Of a stretch of 12,153 bases of DNA, positions 1-5,449 are shown piece after piece. The notes under the pieces were generated by a model that saw nothing but the letters and a program-made list of their open reading frames with translations, was not told the DNA's origin and searched no databases. Every line of letters starts with the position of its first letter. Within the stretch, counting starts at the first letter, position 1. The stretch lies in the NCBI GenBank assembly GCA_035512195.1, contig DATKEK010000089.1, positions 1 to 12,153 on the forward strand. The letters are read 5' to 3'. The stretch comes from DATKEK01 sp035512195 (GTDB taxonomy: Bacteria; Pseudomonadota; Gammaproteobacteria; Burkholderiales; Eutrophovitaceae). Position numbers and translations under genes: made by a program.

Positions 1-440
1 AATCCGAGCAGCTGGAAACGCGCCTGTGGCTGGCATCCGATTCGCGGCAGGCCGCGGGAATGCTGCTGCAAAAACTGCCGGTGCCTGCAGGCGAAGACGC
101 CGATGCGTGGAACCGCGCGGTGACACTCGCGGAAACGATCACCGCGAAGGAACTTCTGCTGTTGCCGGCAACGGAGATCATCCGGCGCCTCTATCACGAG
201 GAAGACGTGCGCGTGTTCGACTCGCGCCCGATCGCGTTCCGTTGCTCCTGCTCGCGCCAGCGGGTCACTTCGATGCTGCGCATGCTCGGACGCCAGGAAG
301 TGCTGTCTATCCTGGAAGAACGCGACACCATCGAAGTCGACTGCGAATTCTGCGGCCGCCACTACGAGTTCGACGCAGTCGACGCCGAGCAGGTATTCGC
401 GTCAGAAGTCACCATGCATGCGCCGCAGACGCGGCATTGA
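1..440 (+). CDS. hslO: Hsp33 redox-regulated chaperone, C-terminal part (5' end outside window)
   Basis: This is the 3' part of the gene for Hsp33, a cytosolic holdase chaperone switched on by oxidation. The reading frame is open from base 3 and ends in TGA at 438-440, giving about 145 residues. The C-terminal zinc-binding redox switch is complete: a C-x-C pair (codons 243-251, RCSCS) and, 30 residues later, a C-x2-C pair (codons 342-353, CEFCG). In the family these four cysteines hold zinc when reduced and form disulfides when oxidised, unfolding the linker. Upstream residues such as WNRAVTLAETITAKELL fit the end of the substrate-binding domain. The next gene on the same strand is hslR, another heat-shock gene. 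The start and promoter lie outside the window. I am confident because of the cysteine spacing and its position at the protein's end. Confidence 0.95.
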   Translation, partial: SEQLETRLWLASDSRQAAGMLLQKLPVPAGEDADAWNRAVTLAETITAKELLLLPATEIIRRLYHEEDVRVFDSRPIAFRCSCSRQRVTSMLRMLGRQEVLSILEERDTIEVDCEFCGRHYEFDAVDAEQVFASEVTMHAPQTRH

Positions 441-452
441 GCGTGCGGTCTC

Positions 453-485
453 ACCACGGAGGCGCAAAGAGCGCAAAGGAAAGAA
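453..485 (+). repeat. Single purine-rich 9-base-phased arm (copy A)
   Basis: Twelve bases after hslO ends lies a purine-rich stretch beginning ACCACGGAGG and continuing in CGCAAAGAG-like units of nine bases. Its first ten bases match the arms at 9411 exactly, and the later units are variants of the same pattern. Unlike the other three copies I see no clear facing arm in this gap, so it may be a half copy or a decayed one. Confidence 0.6.
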
Positions 486-492
486 TGCGGAG

Positions 493-538
493 GCGCCCCA
501 GACCCGTTAGGCGCAGCCCCGTTTGCGGGAAGGGGCGC
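493..538 (+). other. Stem-loop between hslO and hslR
   Basis: GCGCCCC at 493-499 pairs perfectly with GGGGCGC at 532-538. Inside the loop a smaller hairpin, CCCG-TTTG-CGGG (518-529), can also form. There is no T-run after it, so it is not a standard intrinsic terminator. It could stabilise or separate the two halves of an hslO-hslR transcript. The function is inferred from structure only. Confidence 0.4.
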
Positions 539-570
539 GTGGCGGGCCGCCATGCTAACTTTCAAATCGG

Positions 571-966
571 ATGGATGACTCGAACGAGCCAGTTCGTGTA
601 GACAAGTGGCTGTGGGCGGCCCGCTTCTTCCGCACGCGGTCGATTGCCGCCGCCGCGATCGAGGGCGGAAAGGTGCAGGTAAACGGTGAGCGTGTGAAGC
701 CGGCCAAGCCGCTCAAGCCGGGGGACCGCGTGCATGTGCGCAGCGGACAGTTCATCTGGGACATTACCGTGCTTGCGCTGTCGCAGCGGCGCGGTCGCGC
801 CGTGGAGGCGCAGAAGCTCTATCAGGAGAGCCCGGACAGCCGGAAGGCGCGGGAAGACCGGGCTACGGTGCTGAAGGCGGAGCGGCAGTCGGCACCGCAG
901 GTGAAGGGCCGCCCCACCAAGCGCGACCGCAGACAGCTCGCCCGGATCAAGCACGGCCAGACTTAG
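571..966 (+). CDS. hslR: Heat-shock protein 15, S4-domain RNA-binding protein
   Basis: Hsp15 binds free 50S ribosomal subunits that still carry a nascent chain and helps recycle them after heat stress. The 131-residue product matches the family in length. Residues 9-60 form an S4 RNA-binding domain (VDKWLWAARFFRTRS, then IEGGKVQVNGERVKP and KPGDRVHV). The tail is basic and ends in KRDRRQLARIKHGQ, close to the E. coli ending. The ATG at 571 is chosen because the S4 domain starts only nine residues later; the ribosome-binding site is weak (AATCGG just upstream). It lies 130 bases after hslO on the same strand, the reverse of the E. coli order hslR-hslO. The gap holds a repeat arm and a stem-loop, so co-transcription is possible but not assured. 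Confidence 0.93.
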   Translation: MDDSNEPVRVDKWLWAARFFRTRSIAAAAIEGGKVQVNGERVKPAKPLKPGDRVHVRSGQFIWDITVLALSQRRGRAVEAQKLYQESPDSRKAREDRATVLKAERQSAPQVKGRPTKRDRRQLARIKHGQT

Positions 967-989
967 AAGGCCCGCAAAGCCTTGTCCTT

Positions 990-1039
990 AACATAATGTT
1001 TTTACGCCGTTAACACATATCGCAGCGCAACATTATTCT
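990..1039 (+). promoter_or_regulatory. Candidate phaA promoter with a duplicated AACATTATG-like motif
   Basis: A plausible sigma-70 promoter is TTAACA (1010-1015), an 18-base spacer and TATTCT (1034-1039), which would start transcription near 1046 and give a leader of about 110 bases. Just upstream lies the palindrome AACATAATGTT (990-1000). Read on the minus strand this is AACATTATGTT, and a 9-of-11 match, AACATTATTCT, overlaps the -10 at 1029-1039. A protein binding both sites could act as a repressor. The promoter match is moderate and the operator idea is inference. Confidence 0.4.
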
Positions 1040-1117
1040 CGACAAGCGGCGAAATCCGGGCGTAAACTCCGGCCTCTTTCTCCGCCAGGGCGTATCGCTG
1101 CCCAAGCGCGGTTGACC

Positions 1118-1144
1118 CGAGCCCGGACCGAACCGGGCCACTCG
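1118..1144 (+). other. Leader hairpin just before the phaA ribosome-binding site
   Basis: GCCCGG (1121-1126) pairs with CCGGGC (1133-1138) around a six-base loop, and CGA (1118-1120) can extend the stem with TCG (1142-1144) across a three-base bulge. The Shine-Dalgarno GAGGAG follows at 1146-1151. A stem this close to the ribosome site could affect translation start or mRNA stability. No T-run follows, so it is not a terminator. Confidence 0.4.
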
Positions 1145-1157
1145 TGAGGAGTTCAGA

Positions 1158-2333
1158 ATGGACGACGTAGTCATCGTCGGCGCGGTGCGCACCGCGATCG
1201 GCAAGTTCGGCGGCACCCTCTCCAGGACCCCAGCAGCGGACCTCGGCGCGCATGTCATCGCCGCGCTTCTGAAACAGACCGGTGTAAAAGCCGACCAGAT
1301 CTCTGACGTAATCCTCGGCCAGGTACTGACCGCGGGCGTCGGGCAGAACCCGGCGCGTCAGGCGGCGATCAAGGCCGGCATTCCGGACATGGTTCCGGGC
1401 ATGACCATCAACAAGGTGTGCGGCTCGGGACTGAAGGCGACCCATCTCGCGGCGCAGGCGATCAAGGCGGGTGACGCCGAGATCGTCATCGCGGGCGGAC
1501 AGGAGAACATGAGCATCTCGCCGCACGCGGCGTTCGGCCTGCGCGACGGCGTGCGCATGGGCGAATCGAAACTCGTCGATACCATGATCGTCGACGGCCT
1601 GTGGGACGTATACAACCAATACCACATGGGCATCACTGCGGAGAACGTGGCGAAGAAATGGAAAGTCACGCGTGAGGAACAGGACGCATTTGCCGCCGCC
1701 TCGCAGCAGAAAGCCGAAGCCGCGCAGAAGGCGGGACGGTTCAAGGACGAGATCGCGCCGATCACCATCAAGACCCGCAAGGGCGATGTCGTGTTCGACA
1801 CCGACGAGTATCCGCGCGCCGGAACCACTGCGGAATCGCTCGCCGGGCTGAAGCCCGCCTTCGACAAAAGCGGCACCGTCACCGCCGGCAACGCCTCGGG
1901 AATCAACGACGGCGCGGCCGCGGTGCTGATGATGTCGGCAAAGAAAGCCGAGGAACTCAAGCTCAAGCCGCTTGCGCGCATCAAGGCCTATTCATCGGTC
2001 GGCGTGGATCCGAGCATCATGGGAGTCGGACCGATTCCCGCTTCGAAGCTGTGCCTGAAAAAGGTCGGATGGAATCCGCAGGACCTGGACCTCTTGGAGA
2101 TCAACGAGGCCTTCGCCGCACAGGCGATCGCGGTCAATCGCGACATGGGCTGGGACACTTCGAAGGTCAATGTGAACGGTGGTGCCATCGCGCTCGGCCA
2201 CCCGATCGGCGCTTCAGGCTGCCGGATCCTGGTGACACTGCTGCACGAAATGATCAAACGCGACGCGAAGAAAGGCTTGGCGTCGCTGTGTATCGGCGGC
2301 GGCATGGGCGTGGCACTCGCGGTCGAGCGCTGA
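1158..2333 (+). CDS. phaA: Acetyl-CoA acetyltransferase (beta-ketothiolase PhaA)
   Basis: This cytosolic thiolase condenses two acetyl-CoA to acetoacetyl-CoA, the first step of poly-3-hydroxybutyrate synthesis, and can run in reverse. The 391-residue length is typical. Catalytic residues are in place: nucleophile Cys88 in NKVCGSG, His348 in GHPIGASG and Cys378 in LCIGGGMG, almost the same numbering as in the Zoogloea enzyme. Long stretches (VDGLWDVYNQYHMGITAENV; MGWDTSKVNVNGGAIA) closely resemble Ralstonia PhaA as I recall it. The ATG at 1158 has GAGGAG six bases upstream and gives the usual N-terminus. It is followed 198 bases later by a second thiolase. No phaB or phaC is adjacent, so a role in general acetoacetyl-CoA metabolism (AtoB-like) cannot be excluded. 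Confidence 0.93.
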   Translation: MDDVVIVGAVRTAIGKFGGTLSRTPAADLGAHVIAALLKQTGVKADQISDVILGQVLTAGVGQNPARQAAIKAGIPDMVPGMTINKVCGSGLKATHLAAQAIKAGDAEIVIAGGQENMSISPHAAFGLRDGVRMGESKLVDTMIVDGLWDVYNQYHMGITAENVAKKWKVTREEQDAFAAASQQKAEAAQKAGRFKDEIAPITIKTRKGDVVFDTDEYPRAGTTAESLAGLKPAFDKSGTVTAGNASGINDGAAAVLMMSAKKAEELKLKPLARIKAYSSVGVDPSIMGVGPIPASKLCLKKVGWNPQDLDLLEINEAFAAQAIAVNRDMGWDTSKVNVNGGAIALGHPIGASGCRILVTLLHEMIKRDAKKGLASLCIGGGMGVALAVER

Positions 2334-2343
2334 GAAAACAGGC

Positions 2344-2500
2344 CCTCGACGCGGAGGACGCAGAGGGCGCGGAGGAAAGACGAACTACCCGGCACCTGGA
2401 AGAGCGAACACAAATCTAAACGTGACCGAGTTCTTCTCGTGGTGCTTTGTGCCCTCGTGTCTTTGTGATTGATTCTGATTTTCCTCTGCGGCCTCCGCGT
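2344..2500. repeat. 9-base-phased inverted repeat with three arms (copy B)
   Basis: Most of the gap between phaA and bktB is this element. The left arm (2344-2380) contains an 18-base core at 2349-2366 in units ACGCGGAGG and ACGCAGAGG. The inner part of the right arm, 2483-2500, is its reverse complement at 17 of 18 positions. A middle stretch (2438-2468) on the same strand as the right arm reads, in reverse complement, CACAAAGACACGAGGGCAC, a related variant. Its reading frames are open and run into both neighbouring genes, which favours false N- and C-terminal extensions in automated calls. It could fold in RNA as a long imperfect hairpin. Role unknown. Confidence 0.7.
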
Positions 2501-2531
2501 TGAGAGCCGTTCTTCGTTTTTGGAGACTGAC

Positions 2532-3719
2532 ATGAACAACGGACGTGAAGTGGTGGTGGTGTCGGGCGTGCGCACGGCGATCGGCGATTTCGGCGGCTCG
2601 CTGAAGGATTTTGCGCCGACGGATCTCGGCGCGCGCTGCGTCAAGGAAGCGATTTCGCGCGCGAAGATCGGACCGGAGGAAGTCGGCCACGTGGTGTTCG
2701 GCAACGTGATCCACACCGAGCCGAAGGACATGTATCTCGCCCGGGTTGCCGCGGTCAACGGCGGCGTGCCGAAGGAAACGCCGGCGATGACGCTGAACCG
2801 CCTGTGCGGCAGTGGCCTGCAGGCGATCGTCAGCGCGGCGCAGGTGGTCGCGCTTGGCGACGCCGATGTGGCGGTGGCCGGCGGCGCCGAGTCGATGAGC
2901 CGCTCGAACTACTGGATCCCGTCCGCGCGCTGGGGCACCAAGATGGGCGACCAGGTGATGATGGACGCGCTGATCGGCGCGCTGTCCGATCCGTTCCACG
3001 GCATTCATATGGGCGTAACCGCAGAGAACGTCGCAAAACAATACGGCTTCACCAGGGAGCAGCAGGATGCCTTCTCGGTGGAATCGCATCAGCGCGCGGC
3101 GAACGCGATCGCCAAGGGCTACTTCAAGGAGCAGATCCTGCCGGTCGAGATCAAGGACCGCAAGGGCACCAAGGTATTCGACACCGACGAACACGTGCGT
3201 GCCGACGTGACGATCGACGACCTCGCCAAGCTGCGGCCGGCGTTCCAGAAGGACGGCTCGGTGACGCCGGGCAACGCCTCCGGCATCAACGACGGCGCCG
3301 CCGCCGTGGTGCTGATGGAACGCAAGGCCGCGGAGAAGAAGGGGCTCAAGCCGATGGCGCGCCTGGTTGCCTACGGCCACGCCGGCGTCGAGCCGACGCT
3401 GATGGGTCTCGGCCCGATCCCCGCGGTGAAAGTGGCGATGGAGAAGGCGGGACTGAAAGTCTCCGACATGGACGTGATCGAATCGAACGAGGCGTTCGCG
3501 GTGCAGGCCTGCGCGGTTGCGCAAGATCTCGGCTTCGACCCGAAAAAAACCAACCCGAACGGGGGCGCGGTCGCGCTCGGCCACCCTGTCGGCGCCACCG
3601 GCTGCATTCTCACCGTCAAGGCACTCTACGAACTTGCGCGCATCGGCGGCAAGTACGCGCTGGTGACCATGTGCATCGGTGGCGGGCAGGGGATTGCTGC
3701 GATTTACGAGCGGGTCTGA
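2532..3719 (+). CDS. bktB: Beta-ketothiolase BktB-like acetyl-CoA acyltransferase
   Basis: BktB-type thiolases condense acetyl-CoA with acetyl-CoA or propionyl-CoA, supplying C4 and C5 units for polyhydroxyalkanoate. The 395-residue product has Cys92 (NRLCGSGLQA), His351 (GHPVGATG) and Cys381 (MCIGGGQG). It closely resembles Ralstonia BktB as I recall it, for example REVVVVSGVRTAIG at the start, VVFGNVIHTEPKDMYLARVA and the ending VTMCIGGGQGIAAIYER. The ATG at 2532 is preferred: GGAG lies six bases upstream and the protein then starts as in the family. An ATG in the same frame at 2469 would add 21 residues encoded by the upstream repeat. It follows phaA with a 198-base gap and faces the EI24 gene. 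The exact substrate range is inferred from similarity. Confidence 0.92.
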   Translation: MNNGREVVVVSGVRTAIGDFGGSLKDFAPTDLGARCVKEAISRAKIGPEEVGHVVFGNVIHTEPKDMYLARVAAVNGGVPKETPAMTLNRLCGSGLQAIVSAAQVVALGDADVAVAGGAESMSRSNYWIPSARWGTKMGDQVMMDALIGALSDPFHGIHMGVTAENVAKQYGFTREQQDAFSVESHQRAANAIAKGYFKEQILPVEIKDRKGTKVFDTDEHVRADVTIDDLAKLRPAFQKDGSVTPGNASGINDGAAAVVLMERKAAEKKGLKPMARLVAYGHAGVEPTLMGLGPIPAVKVAMEKAGLKVSDMDVIESNEAFAVQACAVAQDLGFDPKKTNPNGGAVALGHPVGATGCILTVKALYELARIGGKYALVTMCIGGGQGIAAIYERV

Positions 3720-3733
3720 GAAACCGGGAAACG

Positions 3734-3810
3734 GTGAATAGACGACGCTGAAGGGCACGGCGGCCGCGGAGCGGATTCGCTCCCCGTGTCGTCAATTGCT
3801 GTCTATTGAC
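3734..3810. terminator. Nested inverted repeats between convergent bktB and EI24 genes
   Basis: Three nested pairings lie between the two convergent genes. The inner stem GGAGCG-GATT-CGCTCC (3768-3783) is perfect. GACGAC (3741-3746) can pair with GTCGTC (3788-3793). GTGAATAGAC (3734-3743) matches the complement of 3801-3810 at nine of ten positions. The last arm overlaps the EI24 stop codon. There is no T-run on either side, so if it terminates transcription it would be a weak or Rho-assisted bidirectional site. Confidence 0.4.
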
Positions 3811-4564
3811 CGCCTTCCGCCAGCCGATTTTCATCCGCCCATTTTCGATCCGCACGTGCCTGCTCCAACTCCATCAGTCCGAAGTGGATGAACGCGAGCG
3901 CCGCATAGACCGGCGCGATCAGGTTCACGACCGGCACGAAGTACAGCAGCCCGGTGAATAGCCCCAGCGTGAACAACAGGTGCCAGCGCTGCTCGACGAA
4001 ACCATGAATTTCCTCGGCGCTCGCGTGCTCGGCGATCGCGTCGTAACGGAACAGGCGCTGGTTCAGCTGGGCGGATAGCAGCAACGGGATTACCAGAGCG
4101 AAGGGCCCCACGAACAGCCACGCCGGTAGCGTTGCAACCCAAAGCACCGCAAAACTGATCAGGGCGACCGCAGCATTCCATATGCTGCCGGCAAGCGTGC
4201 CACCTTTCTTGCGTTCCAGCAGCGGATAGCCGCGCTTCGCGACCAGCTCCACCAGGATCGGCATCGCGAACACCGCGGCGACCAGGACCGCAGTCGCAAT
4301 TACTGCGGGCGCGAGCAGCAGCAGCACCAGTACCGCGGCGGCAATGCCGGCGAAGTGCGACACATCAAAATGGGCGAGCCAGCTGTCATTGCCCATGTTA
4401 GCCAGCAGGTTCTGCACCGCCAGGGTCCACGAATCCCAGAACCACCACGCCAGGCCGAGCCAAAGCACGCCGGCAACCGCCACCGGCACCAGCAGCACCG
4501 CGAACACCGCCGGATGGGGTAGATTTGCGGCAGCGCGAATCAAGGCTCGAAATACAACTTCCAC
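3803..4564 (-). CDS. EI24 / CysZ-like integral membrane protein
   Basis: A 253-residue hydrophobic protein with the look of the EI24 domain family (PF07264), which includes the sulfate transporter CysZ. Membrane-spanning stretches are visible at about residues 20-45, 72-105, 132-167 and 196-230. Between them lies a polar loop with KRGYPLLERKKGG (about 110-122), and the C-terminal tail is charged and cytosolic-looking. The start is a GTG at 4564 (read as Met: MEVVFRALIRAAANLPHP), which fits the family's usual beginning; AAGGGA lies upstream on the minus strand. A TATGAT -10-like hexamer (4590 to 4585) sits in the AT-rich region shared with the divergent phasin gene. Sulfate transport should not be assumed: many members have no known substrate and no sulfur genes are nearby. 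Confidence 0.8.
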   Translation of the reverse strand: MEVVFRALIRAAANLPHPAVFAVLLVPVAVAGVLWLGLAWWFWDSWTLAVQNLLANMGNDSWLAHFDVSHFAGIAAAVLVLLLLAPAVIATAVLVAAVFAMPILVELVAKRGYPLLERKKGGTLAGSIWNAAVALISFAVLWVATLPAWLFVGPFALVIPLLLSAQLNQRLFRYDAIAEHASAEEIHGFVEQRWHLLFTLGLFTGLLYFVPVVNLIAPVYAALAFIHFGLMELEQARADRKWADENRLAEGGQ

Positions 4565-4576
4565 AGCAGGACCGTC

Positions 4577-4617
4577 CCTTATAAATCATAACTATATGAA
4601 TAATTAATAACTAATAC
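4577..4617. promoter_or_regulatory. AT-rich divergent promoter region
   Basis: About 40 bases of almost pure A and T stand out in a GC-rich chromosome, between the divergent EI24 and phasin genes. On the minus strand it carries TATGAT (4590 to 4585), a fair -10 for the EI24 gene, without a convincing -35. For the phasin gene it lies about 70-110 bases upstream of the predicted start of transcription, too far for a standard UP element but suited to bending or to a nucleoid protein. Confidence 0.4.
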
Positions 4618-4630
4618 TTGGCCTATACTG

Positions 4631-4642
4631 TCCGCTAGCGGA
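4631..4642. promoter_or_regulatory. Perfect 12-base palindrome upstream of the phasin promoter
   Basis: TCCGCTAGCGGA is a perfect palindrome ending nine bases before the phasin -35 hexamer. This is a position from which an activator or repressor could act. I cannot match it to a known regulator; PhaR, the usual phasin repressor, is a candidate only by context. Confidence 0.4.
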
Positions 4643-4651
4643 GCATTGCCA

Positions 4652-4679
4652 TTGACAGACCTGTTTTAGTCGGTACAAT
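4652..4679 (+). promoter_or_regulatory. Near-consensus sigma-70 promoter of the phasin gene
   Basis: TTGACA (4652-4657, perfect -35), a 16-base spacer and TACAAT (4674-4679, five of six in the -10) form the best promoter in the window. Transcription should start near 4686, leaving a leader of about 94 bases before the phasin ATG. A promoter this strong fits phasin, which is among the most abundant proteins of PHA-accumulating cells and is normally held back by a repressor. Confidence 0.8.
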
Positions 4680-4690
4680 GGCGTCAGATT

Positions 4691-4743
4691 GTGCGGCGCA
4701 CCATACAAGAACAGCACACGGGAAGCATCTTAGACGGCGTCTA
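4691..4743. promoter_or_regulatory. Two G-centred palindromes in the phasin leader
   Basis: GTGCG-G-CGCAC (4691-4701) starts about five bases after the predicted transcription start, and TAGACG-G-CGTCTA (4731-4743) lies further down. Both are perfect around a single central G and share the core CGGCG; their centres are 41 bases apart, about four helical turns. They could be paired operators for a repressor that blocks early elongation, or RNA hairpins in the leader. This is inference from symmetry and position. Confidence 0.4.
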
Positions 4744-4779
4744 TTATTCACACGCAACAGAACTTCTACTGGAGGCTGG

Positions 4780-5310
4780 ATGTACAACGTACCCGAGCAA
4801 GTCGCAGCAGCGCAAAAAGAGAATCTGGAAACCATGATTGAGTTGGCCGGAATTACCGCGAGCGGTGCCGAGCGCCTCATGGAGATCAACCTCAAGACCG
4901 CGAAGGCGACTTTCGCCGACGCAATGAAAGGCGCGCAGGCGCTGACCGAAGCGAAGGATGCGCAGTCCCTCGCCTCTCTCGGCACCACCTGGGCGCAGCC
5001 CACCGCCGAAAAGACCACGAGCTACTTCAAGACGGTGTACGGCGTGTTGTCCGAAACCCAGGCCGAACTGACCAAACTATTCGAACAGCGCGTGGTGGAG
5101 TTCAACAAGACTTTCGCTTCCGCACTGGACCAAGCCGCCAAGAACGCCCCGGCCGGATCGGATGTGGCGGTAGCCGCGGTGAAGTCCGCGATGGCCGCAG
5201 CGAACCAGGCCTATGACGCTTTCTCCAAGGCGAGCAAGCAGGCCACCGAGAACACCGAAGCTGCGATCTCCGCTACCACCGGCGCGACCTCGAAGAAAAA
5301 GGCTGCCTGA
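4780..5310 (+). CDS. phaP: Phasin family PHA granule-associated protein
   Basis: Phasins coat polyhydroxyalkanoate granules and control their number and size. The 176-residue product begins MYNVPEQVAAAQKENLETM, the characteristic start of the betaproteobacterial phasin family. It is almost wholly helical and alanine-rich, with amphipathic segments (about residues 5-50 and 75-160) and a lysine-rich tail (SKKKAA). It has no signal peptide and almost no cysteine. The ATG at 4780 is chosen because GGAGG lies at 4771-4775 and the family N-terminus starts there. An in-frame ATG at 4678 overlaps the -10 box and cannot be on the transcript. The gene is a single unit with its own strong promoter and terminator. 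The phaA and bktB genes upstream support a PHA role. Confidence 0.92.
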   Translation: MYNVPEQVAAAQKENLETMIELAGITASGAERLMEINLKTAKATFADAMKGAQALTEAKDAQSLASLGTTWAQPTAEKTTSYFKTVYGVLSETQAELTKLFEQRVVEFNKTFASALDQAAKNAPAGSDVAVAAVKSAMAAANQAYDAFSKASKQATENTEAAISATTGATSKKKAA

Positions 5311-5340
5311 AGAAACACCCCCTCCTCCCCCCGAGGGACT

Positions 5341-5379
5341 GAAGGGCTCCCGGAGCGATCCGGGAGCCCTTCTTTTTTT
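5341..5379 (+). terminator. Strong intrinsic terminator after the phasin gene
   Basis: A perfect 14-base-pair stem (GAAGGGCTCCCGGA, 5341-5354, with its complement at 5359-5372) is closed by the loop GCGA, a GNRA tetraloop. Seven T residues follow at 5373-5379. It starts 30 bases after the phasin stop and insulates pgi downstream. The long stem would also protect the mRNA 3' end. Confidence 0.95.
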
Positions 5380-5407
5380 GGATTTCGGCCAGGCACCGGC
5401 TGCGCCT

Positions 5408-5413
5408 TAGAAT
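5408..5413 (+). promoter_or_regulatory. Candidate -10 box for pgi
   Basis: TAGAAT, four to five of six matches to the -10 consensus, lies 36 bases before the pgi start codon and downstream of the phasin terminator, so some promoter is needed here. No good -35 is visible at 16-18 bases upstream. Transcription would begin near 5420. Confidence 0.35.
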
Positions 5414-5449
5414 CGCGGCTGTGCTCCGCCCGATACCAAAACGAAGAAC

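Noticed and set aside
26..601. Plus-strand frame of 191 codons over hslO and the start of hslR
   Set aside because: Out of frame with the Hsp33 zinc motif and arginine-rich; it spans the repeat gap and shows no domain.
2469..2531. Longer bktB start at 2469
   Set aside because: The extra residues come from the repeat, and a good ribosome site plus family N-terminus support 2532.
2385..3758. Minus-strand open frame of 457 codons opposite bktB
   Set aside because: It is antisense to a complete thiolase, His/Arg-rich in the way of high-GC shadow frames, and its end reads through the repeat element. No family resemblance.
4631..4657. Sigma-54 promoter before the phasin gene
   Set aside because: TTGGC near 4618 has no GC pair at the right distance for a -24/-12 element, whereas the sigma-70 match is nearly perfect.
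4678..4779. Longer phasin start at 4678
   Set aside because: This ATG overlaps the -10 box of the promoter, so it would not be transcribed; the family N-terminus starts at 4780.
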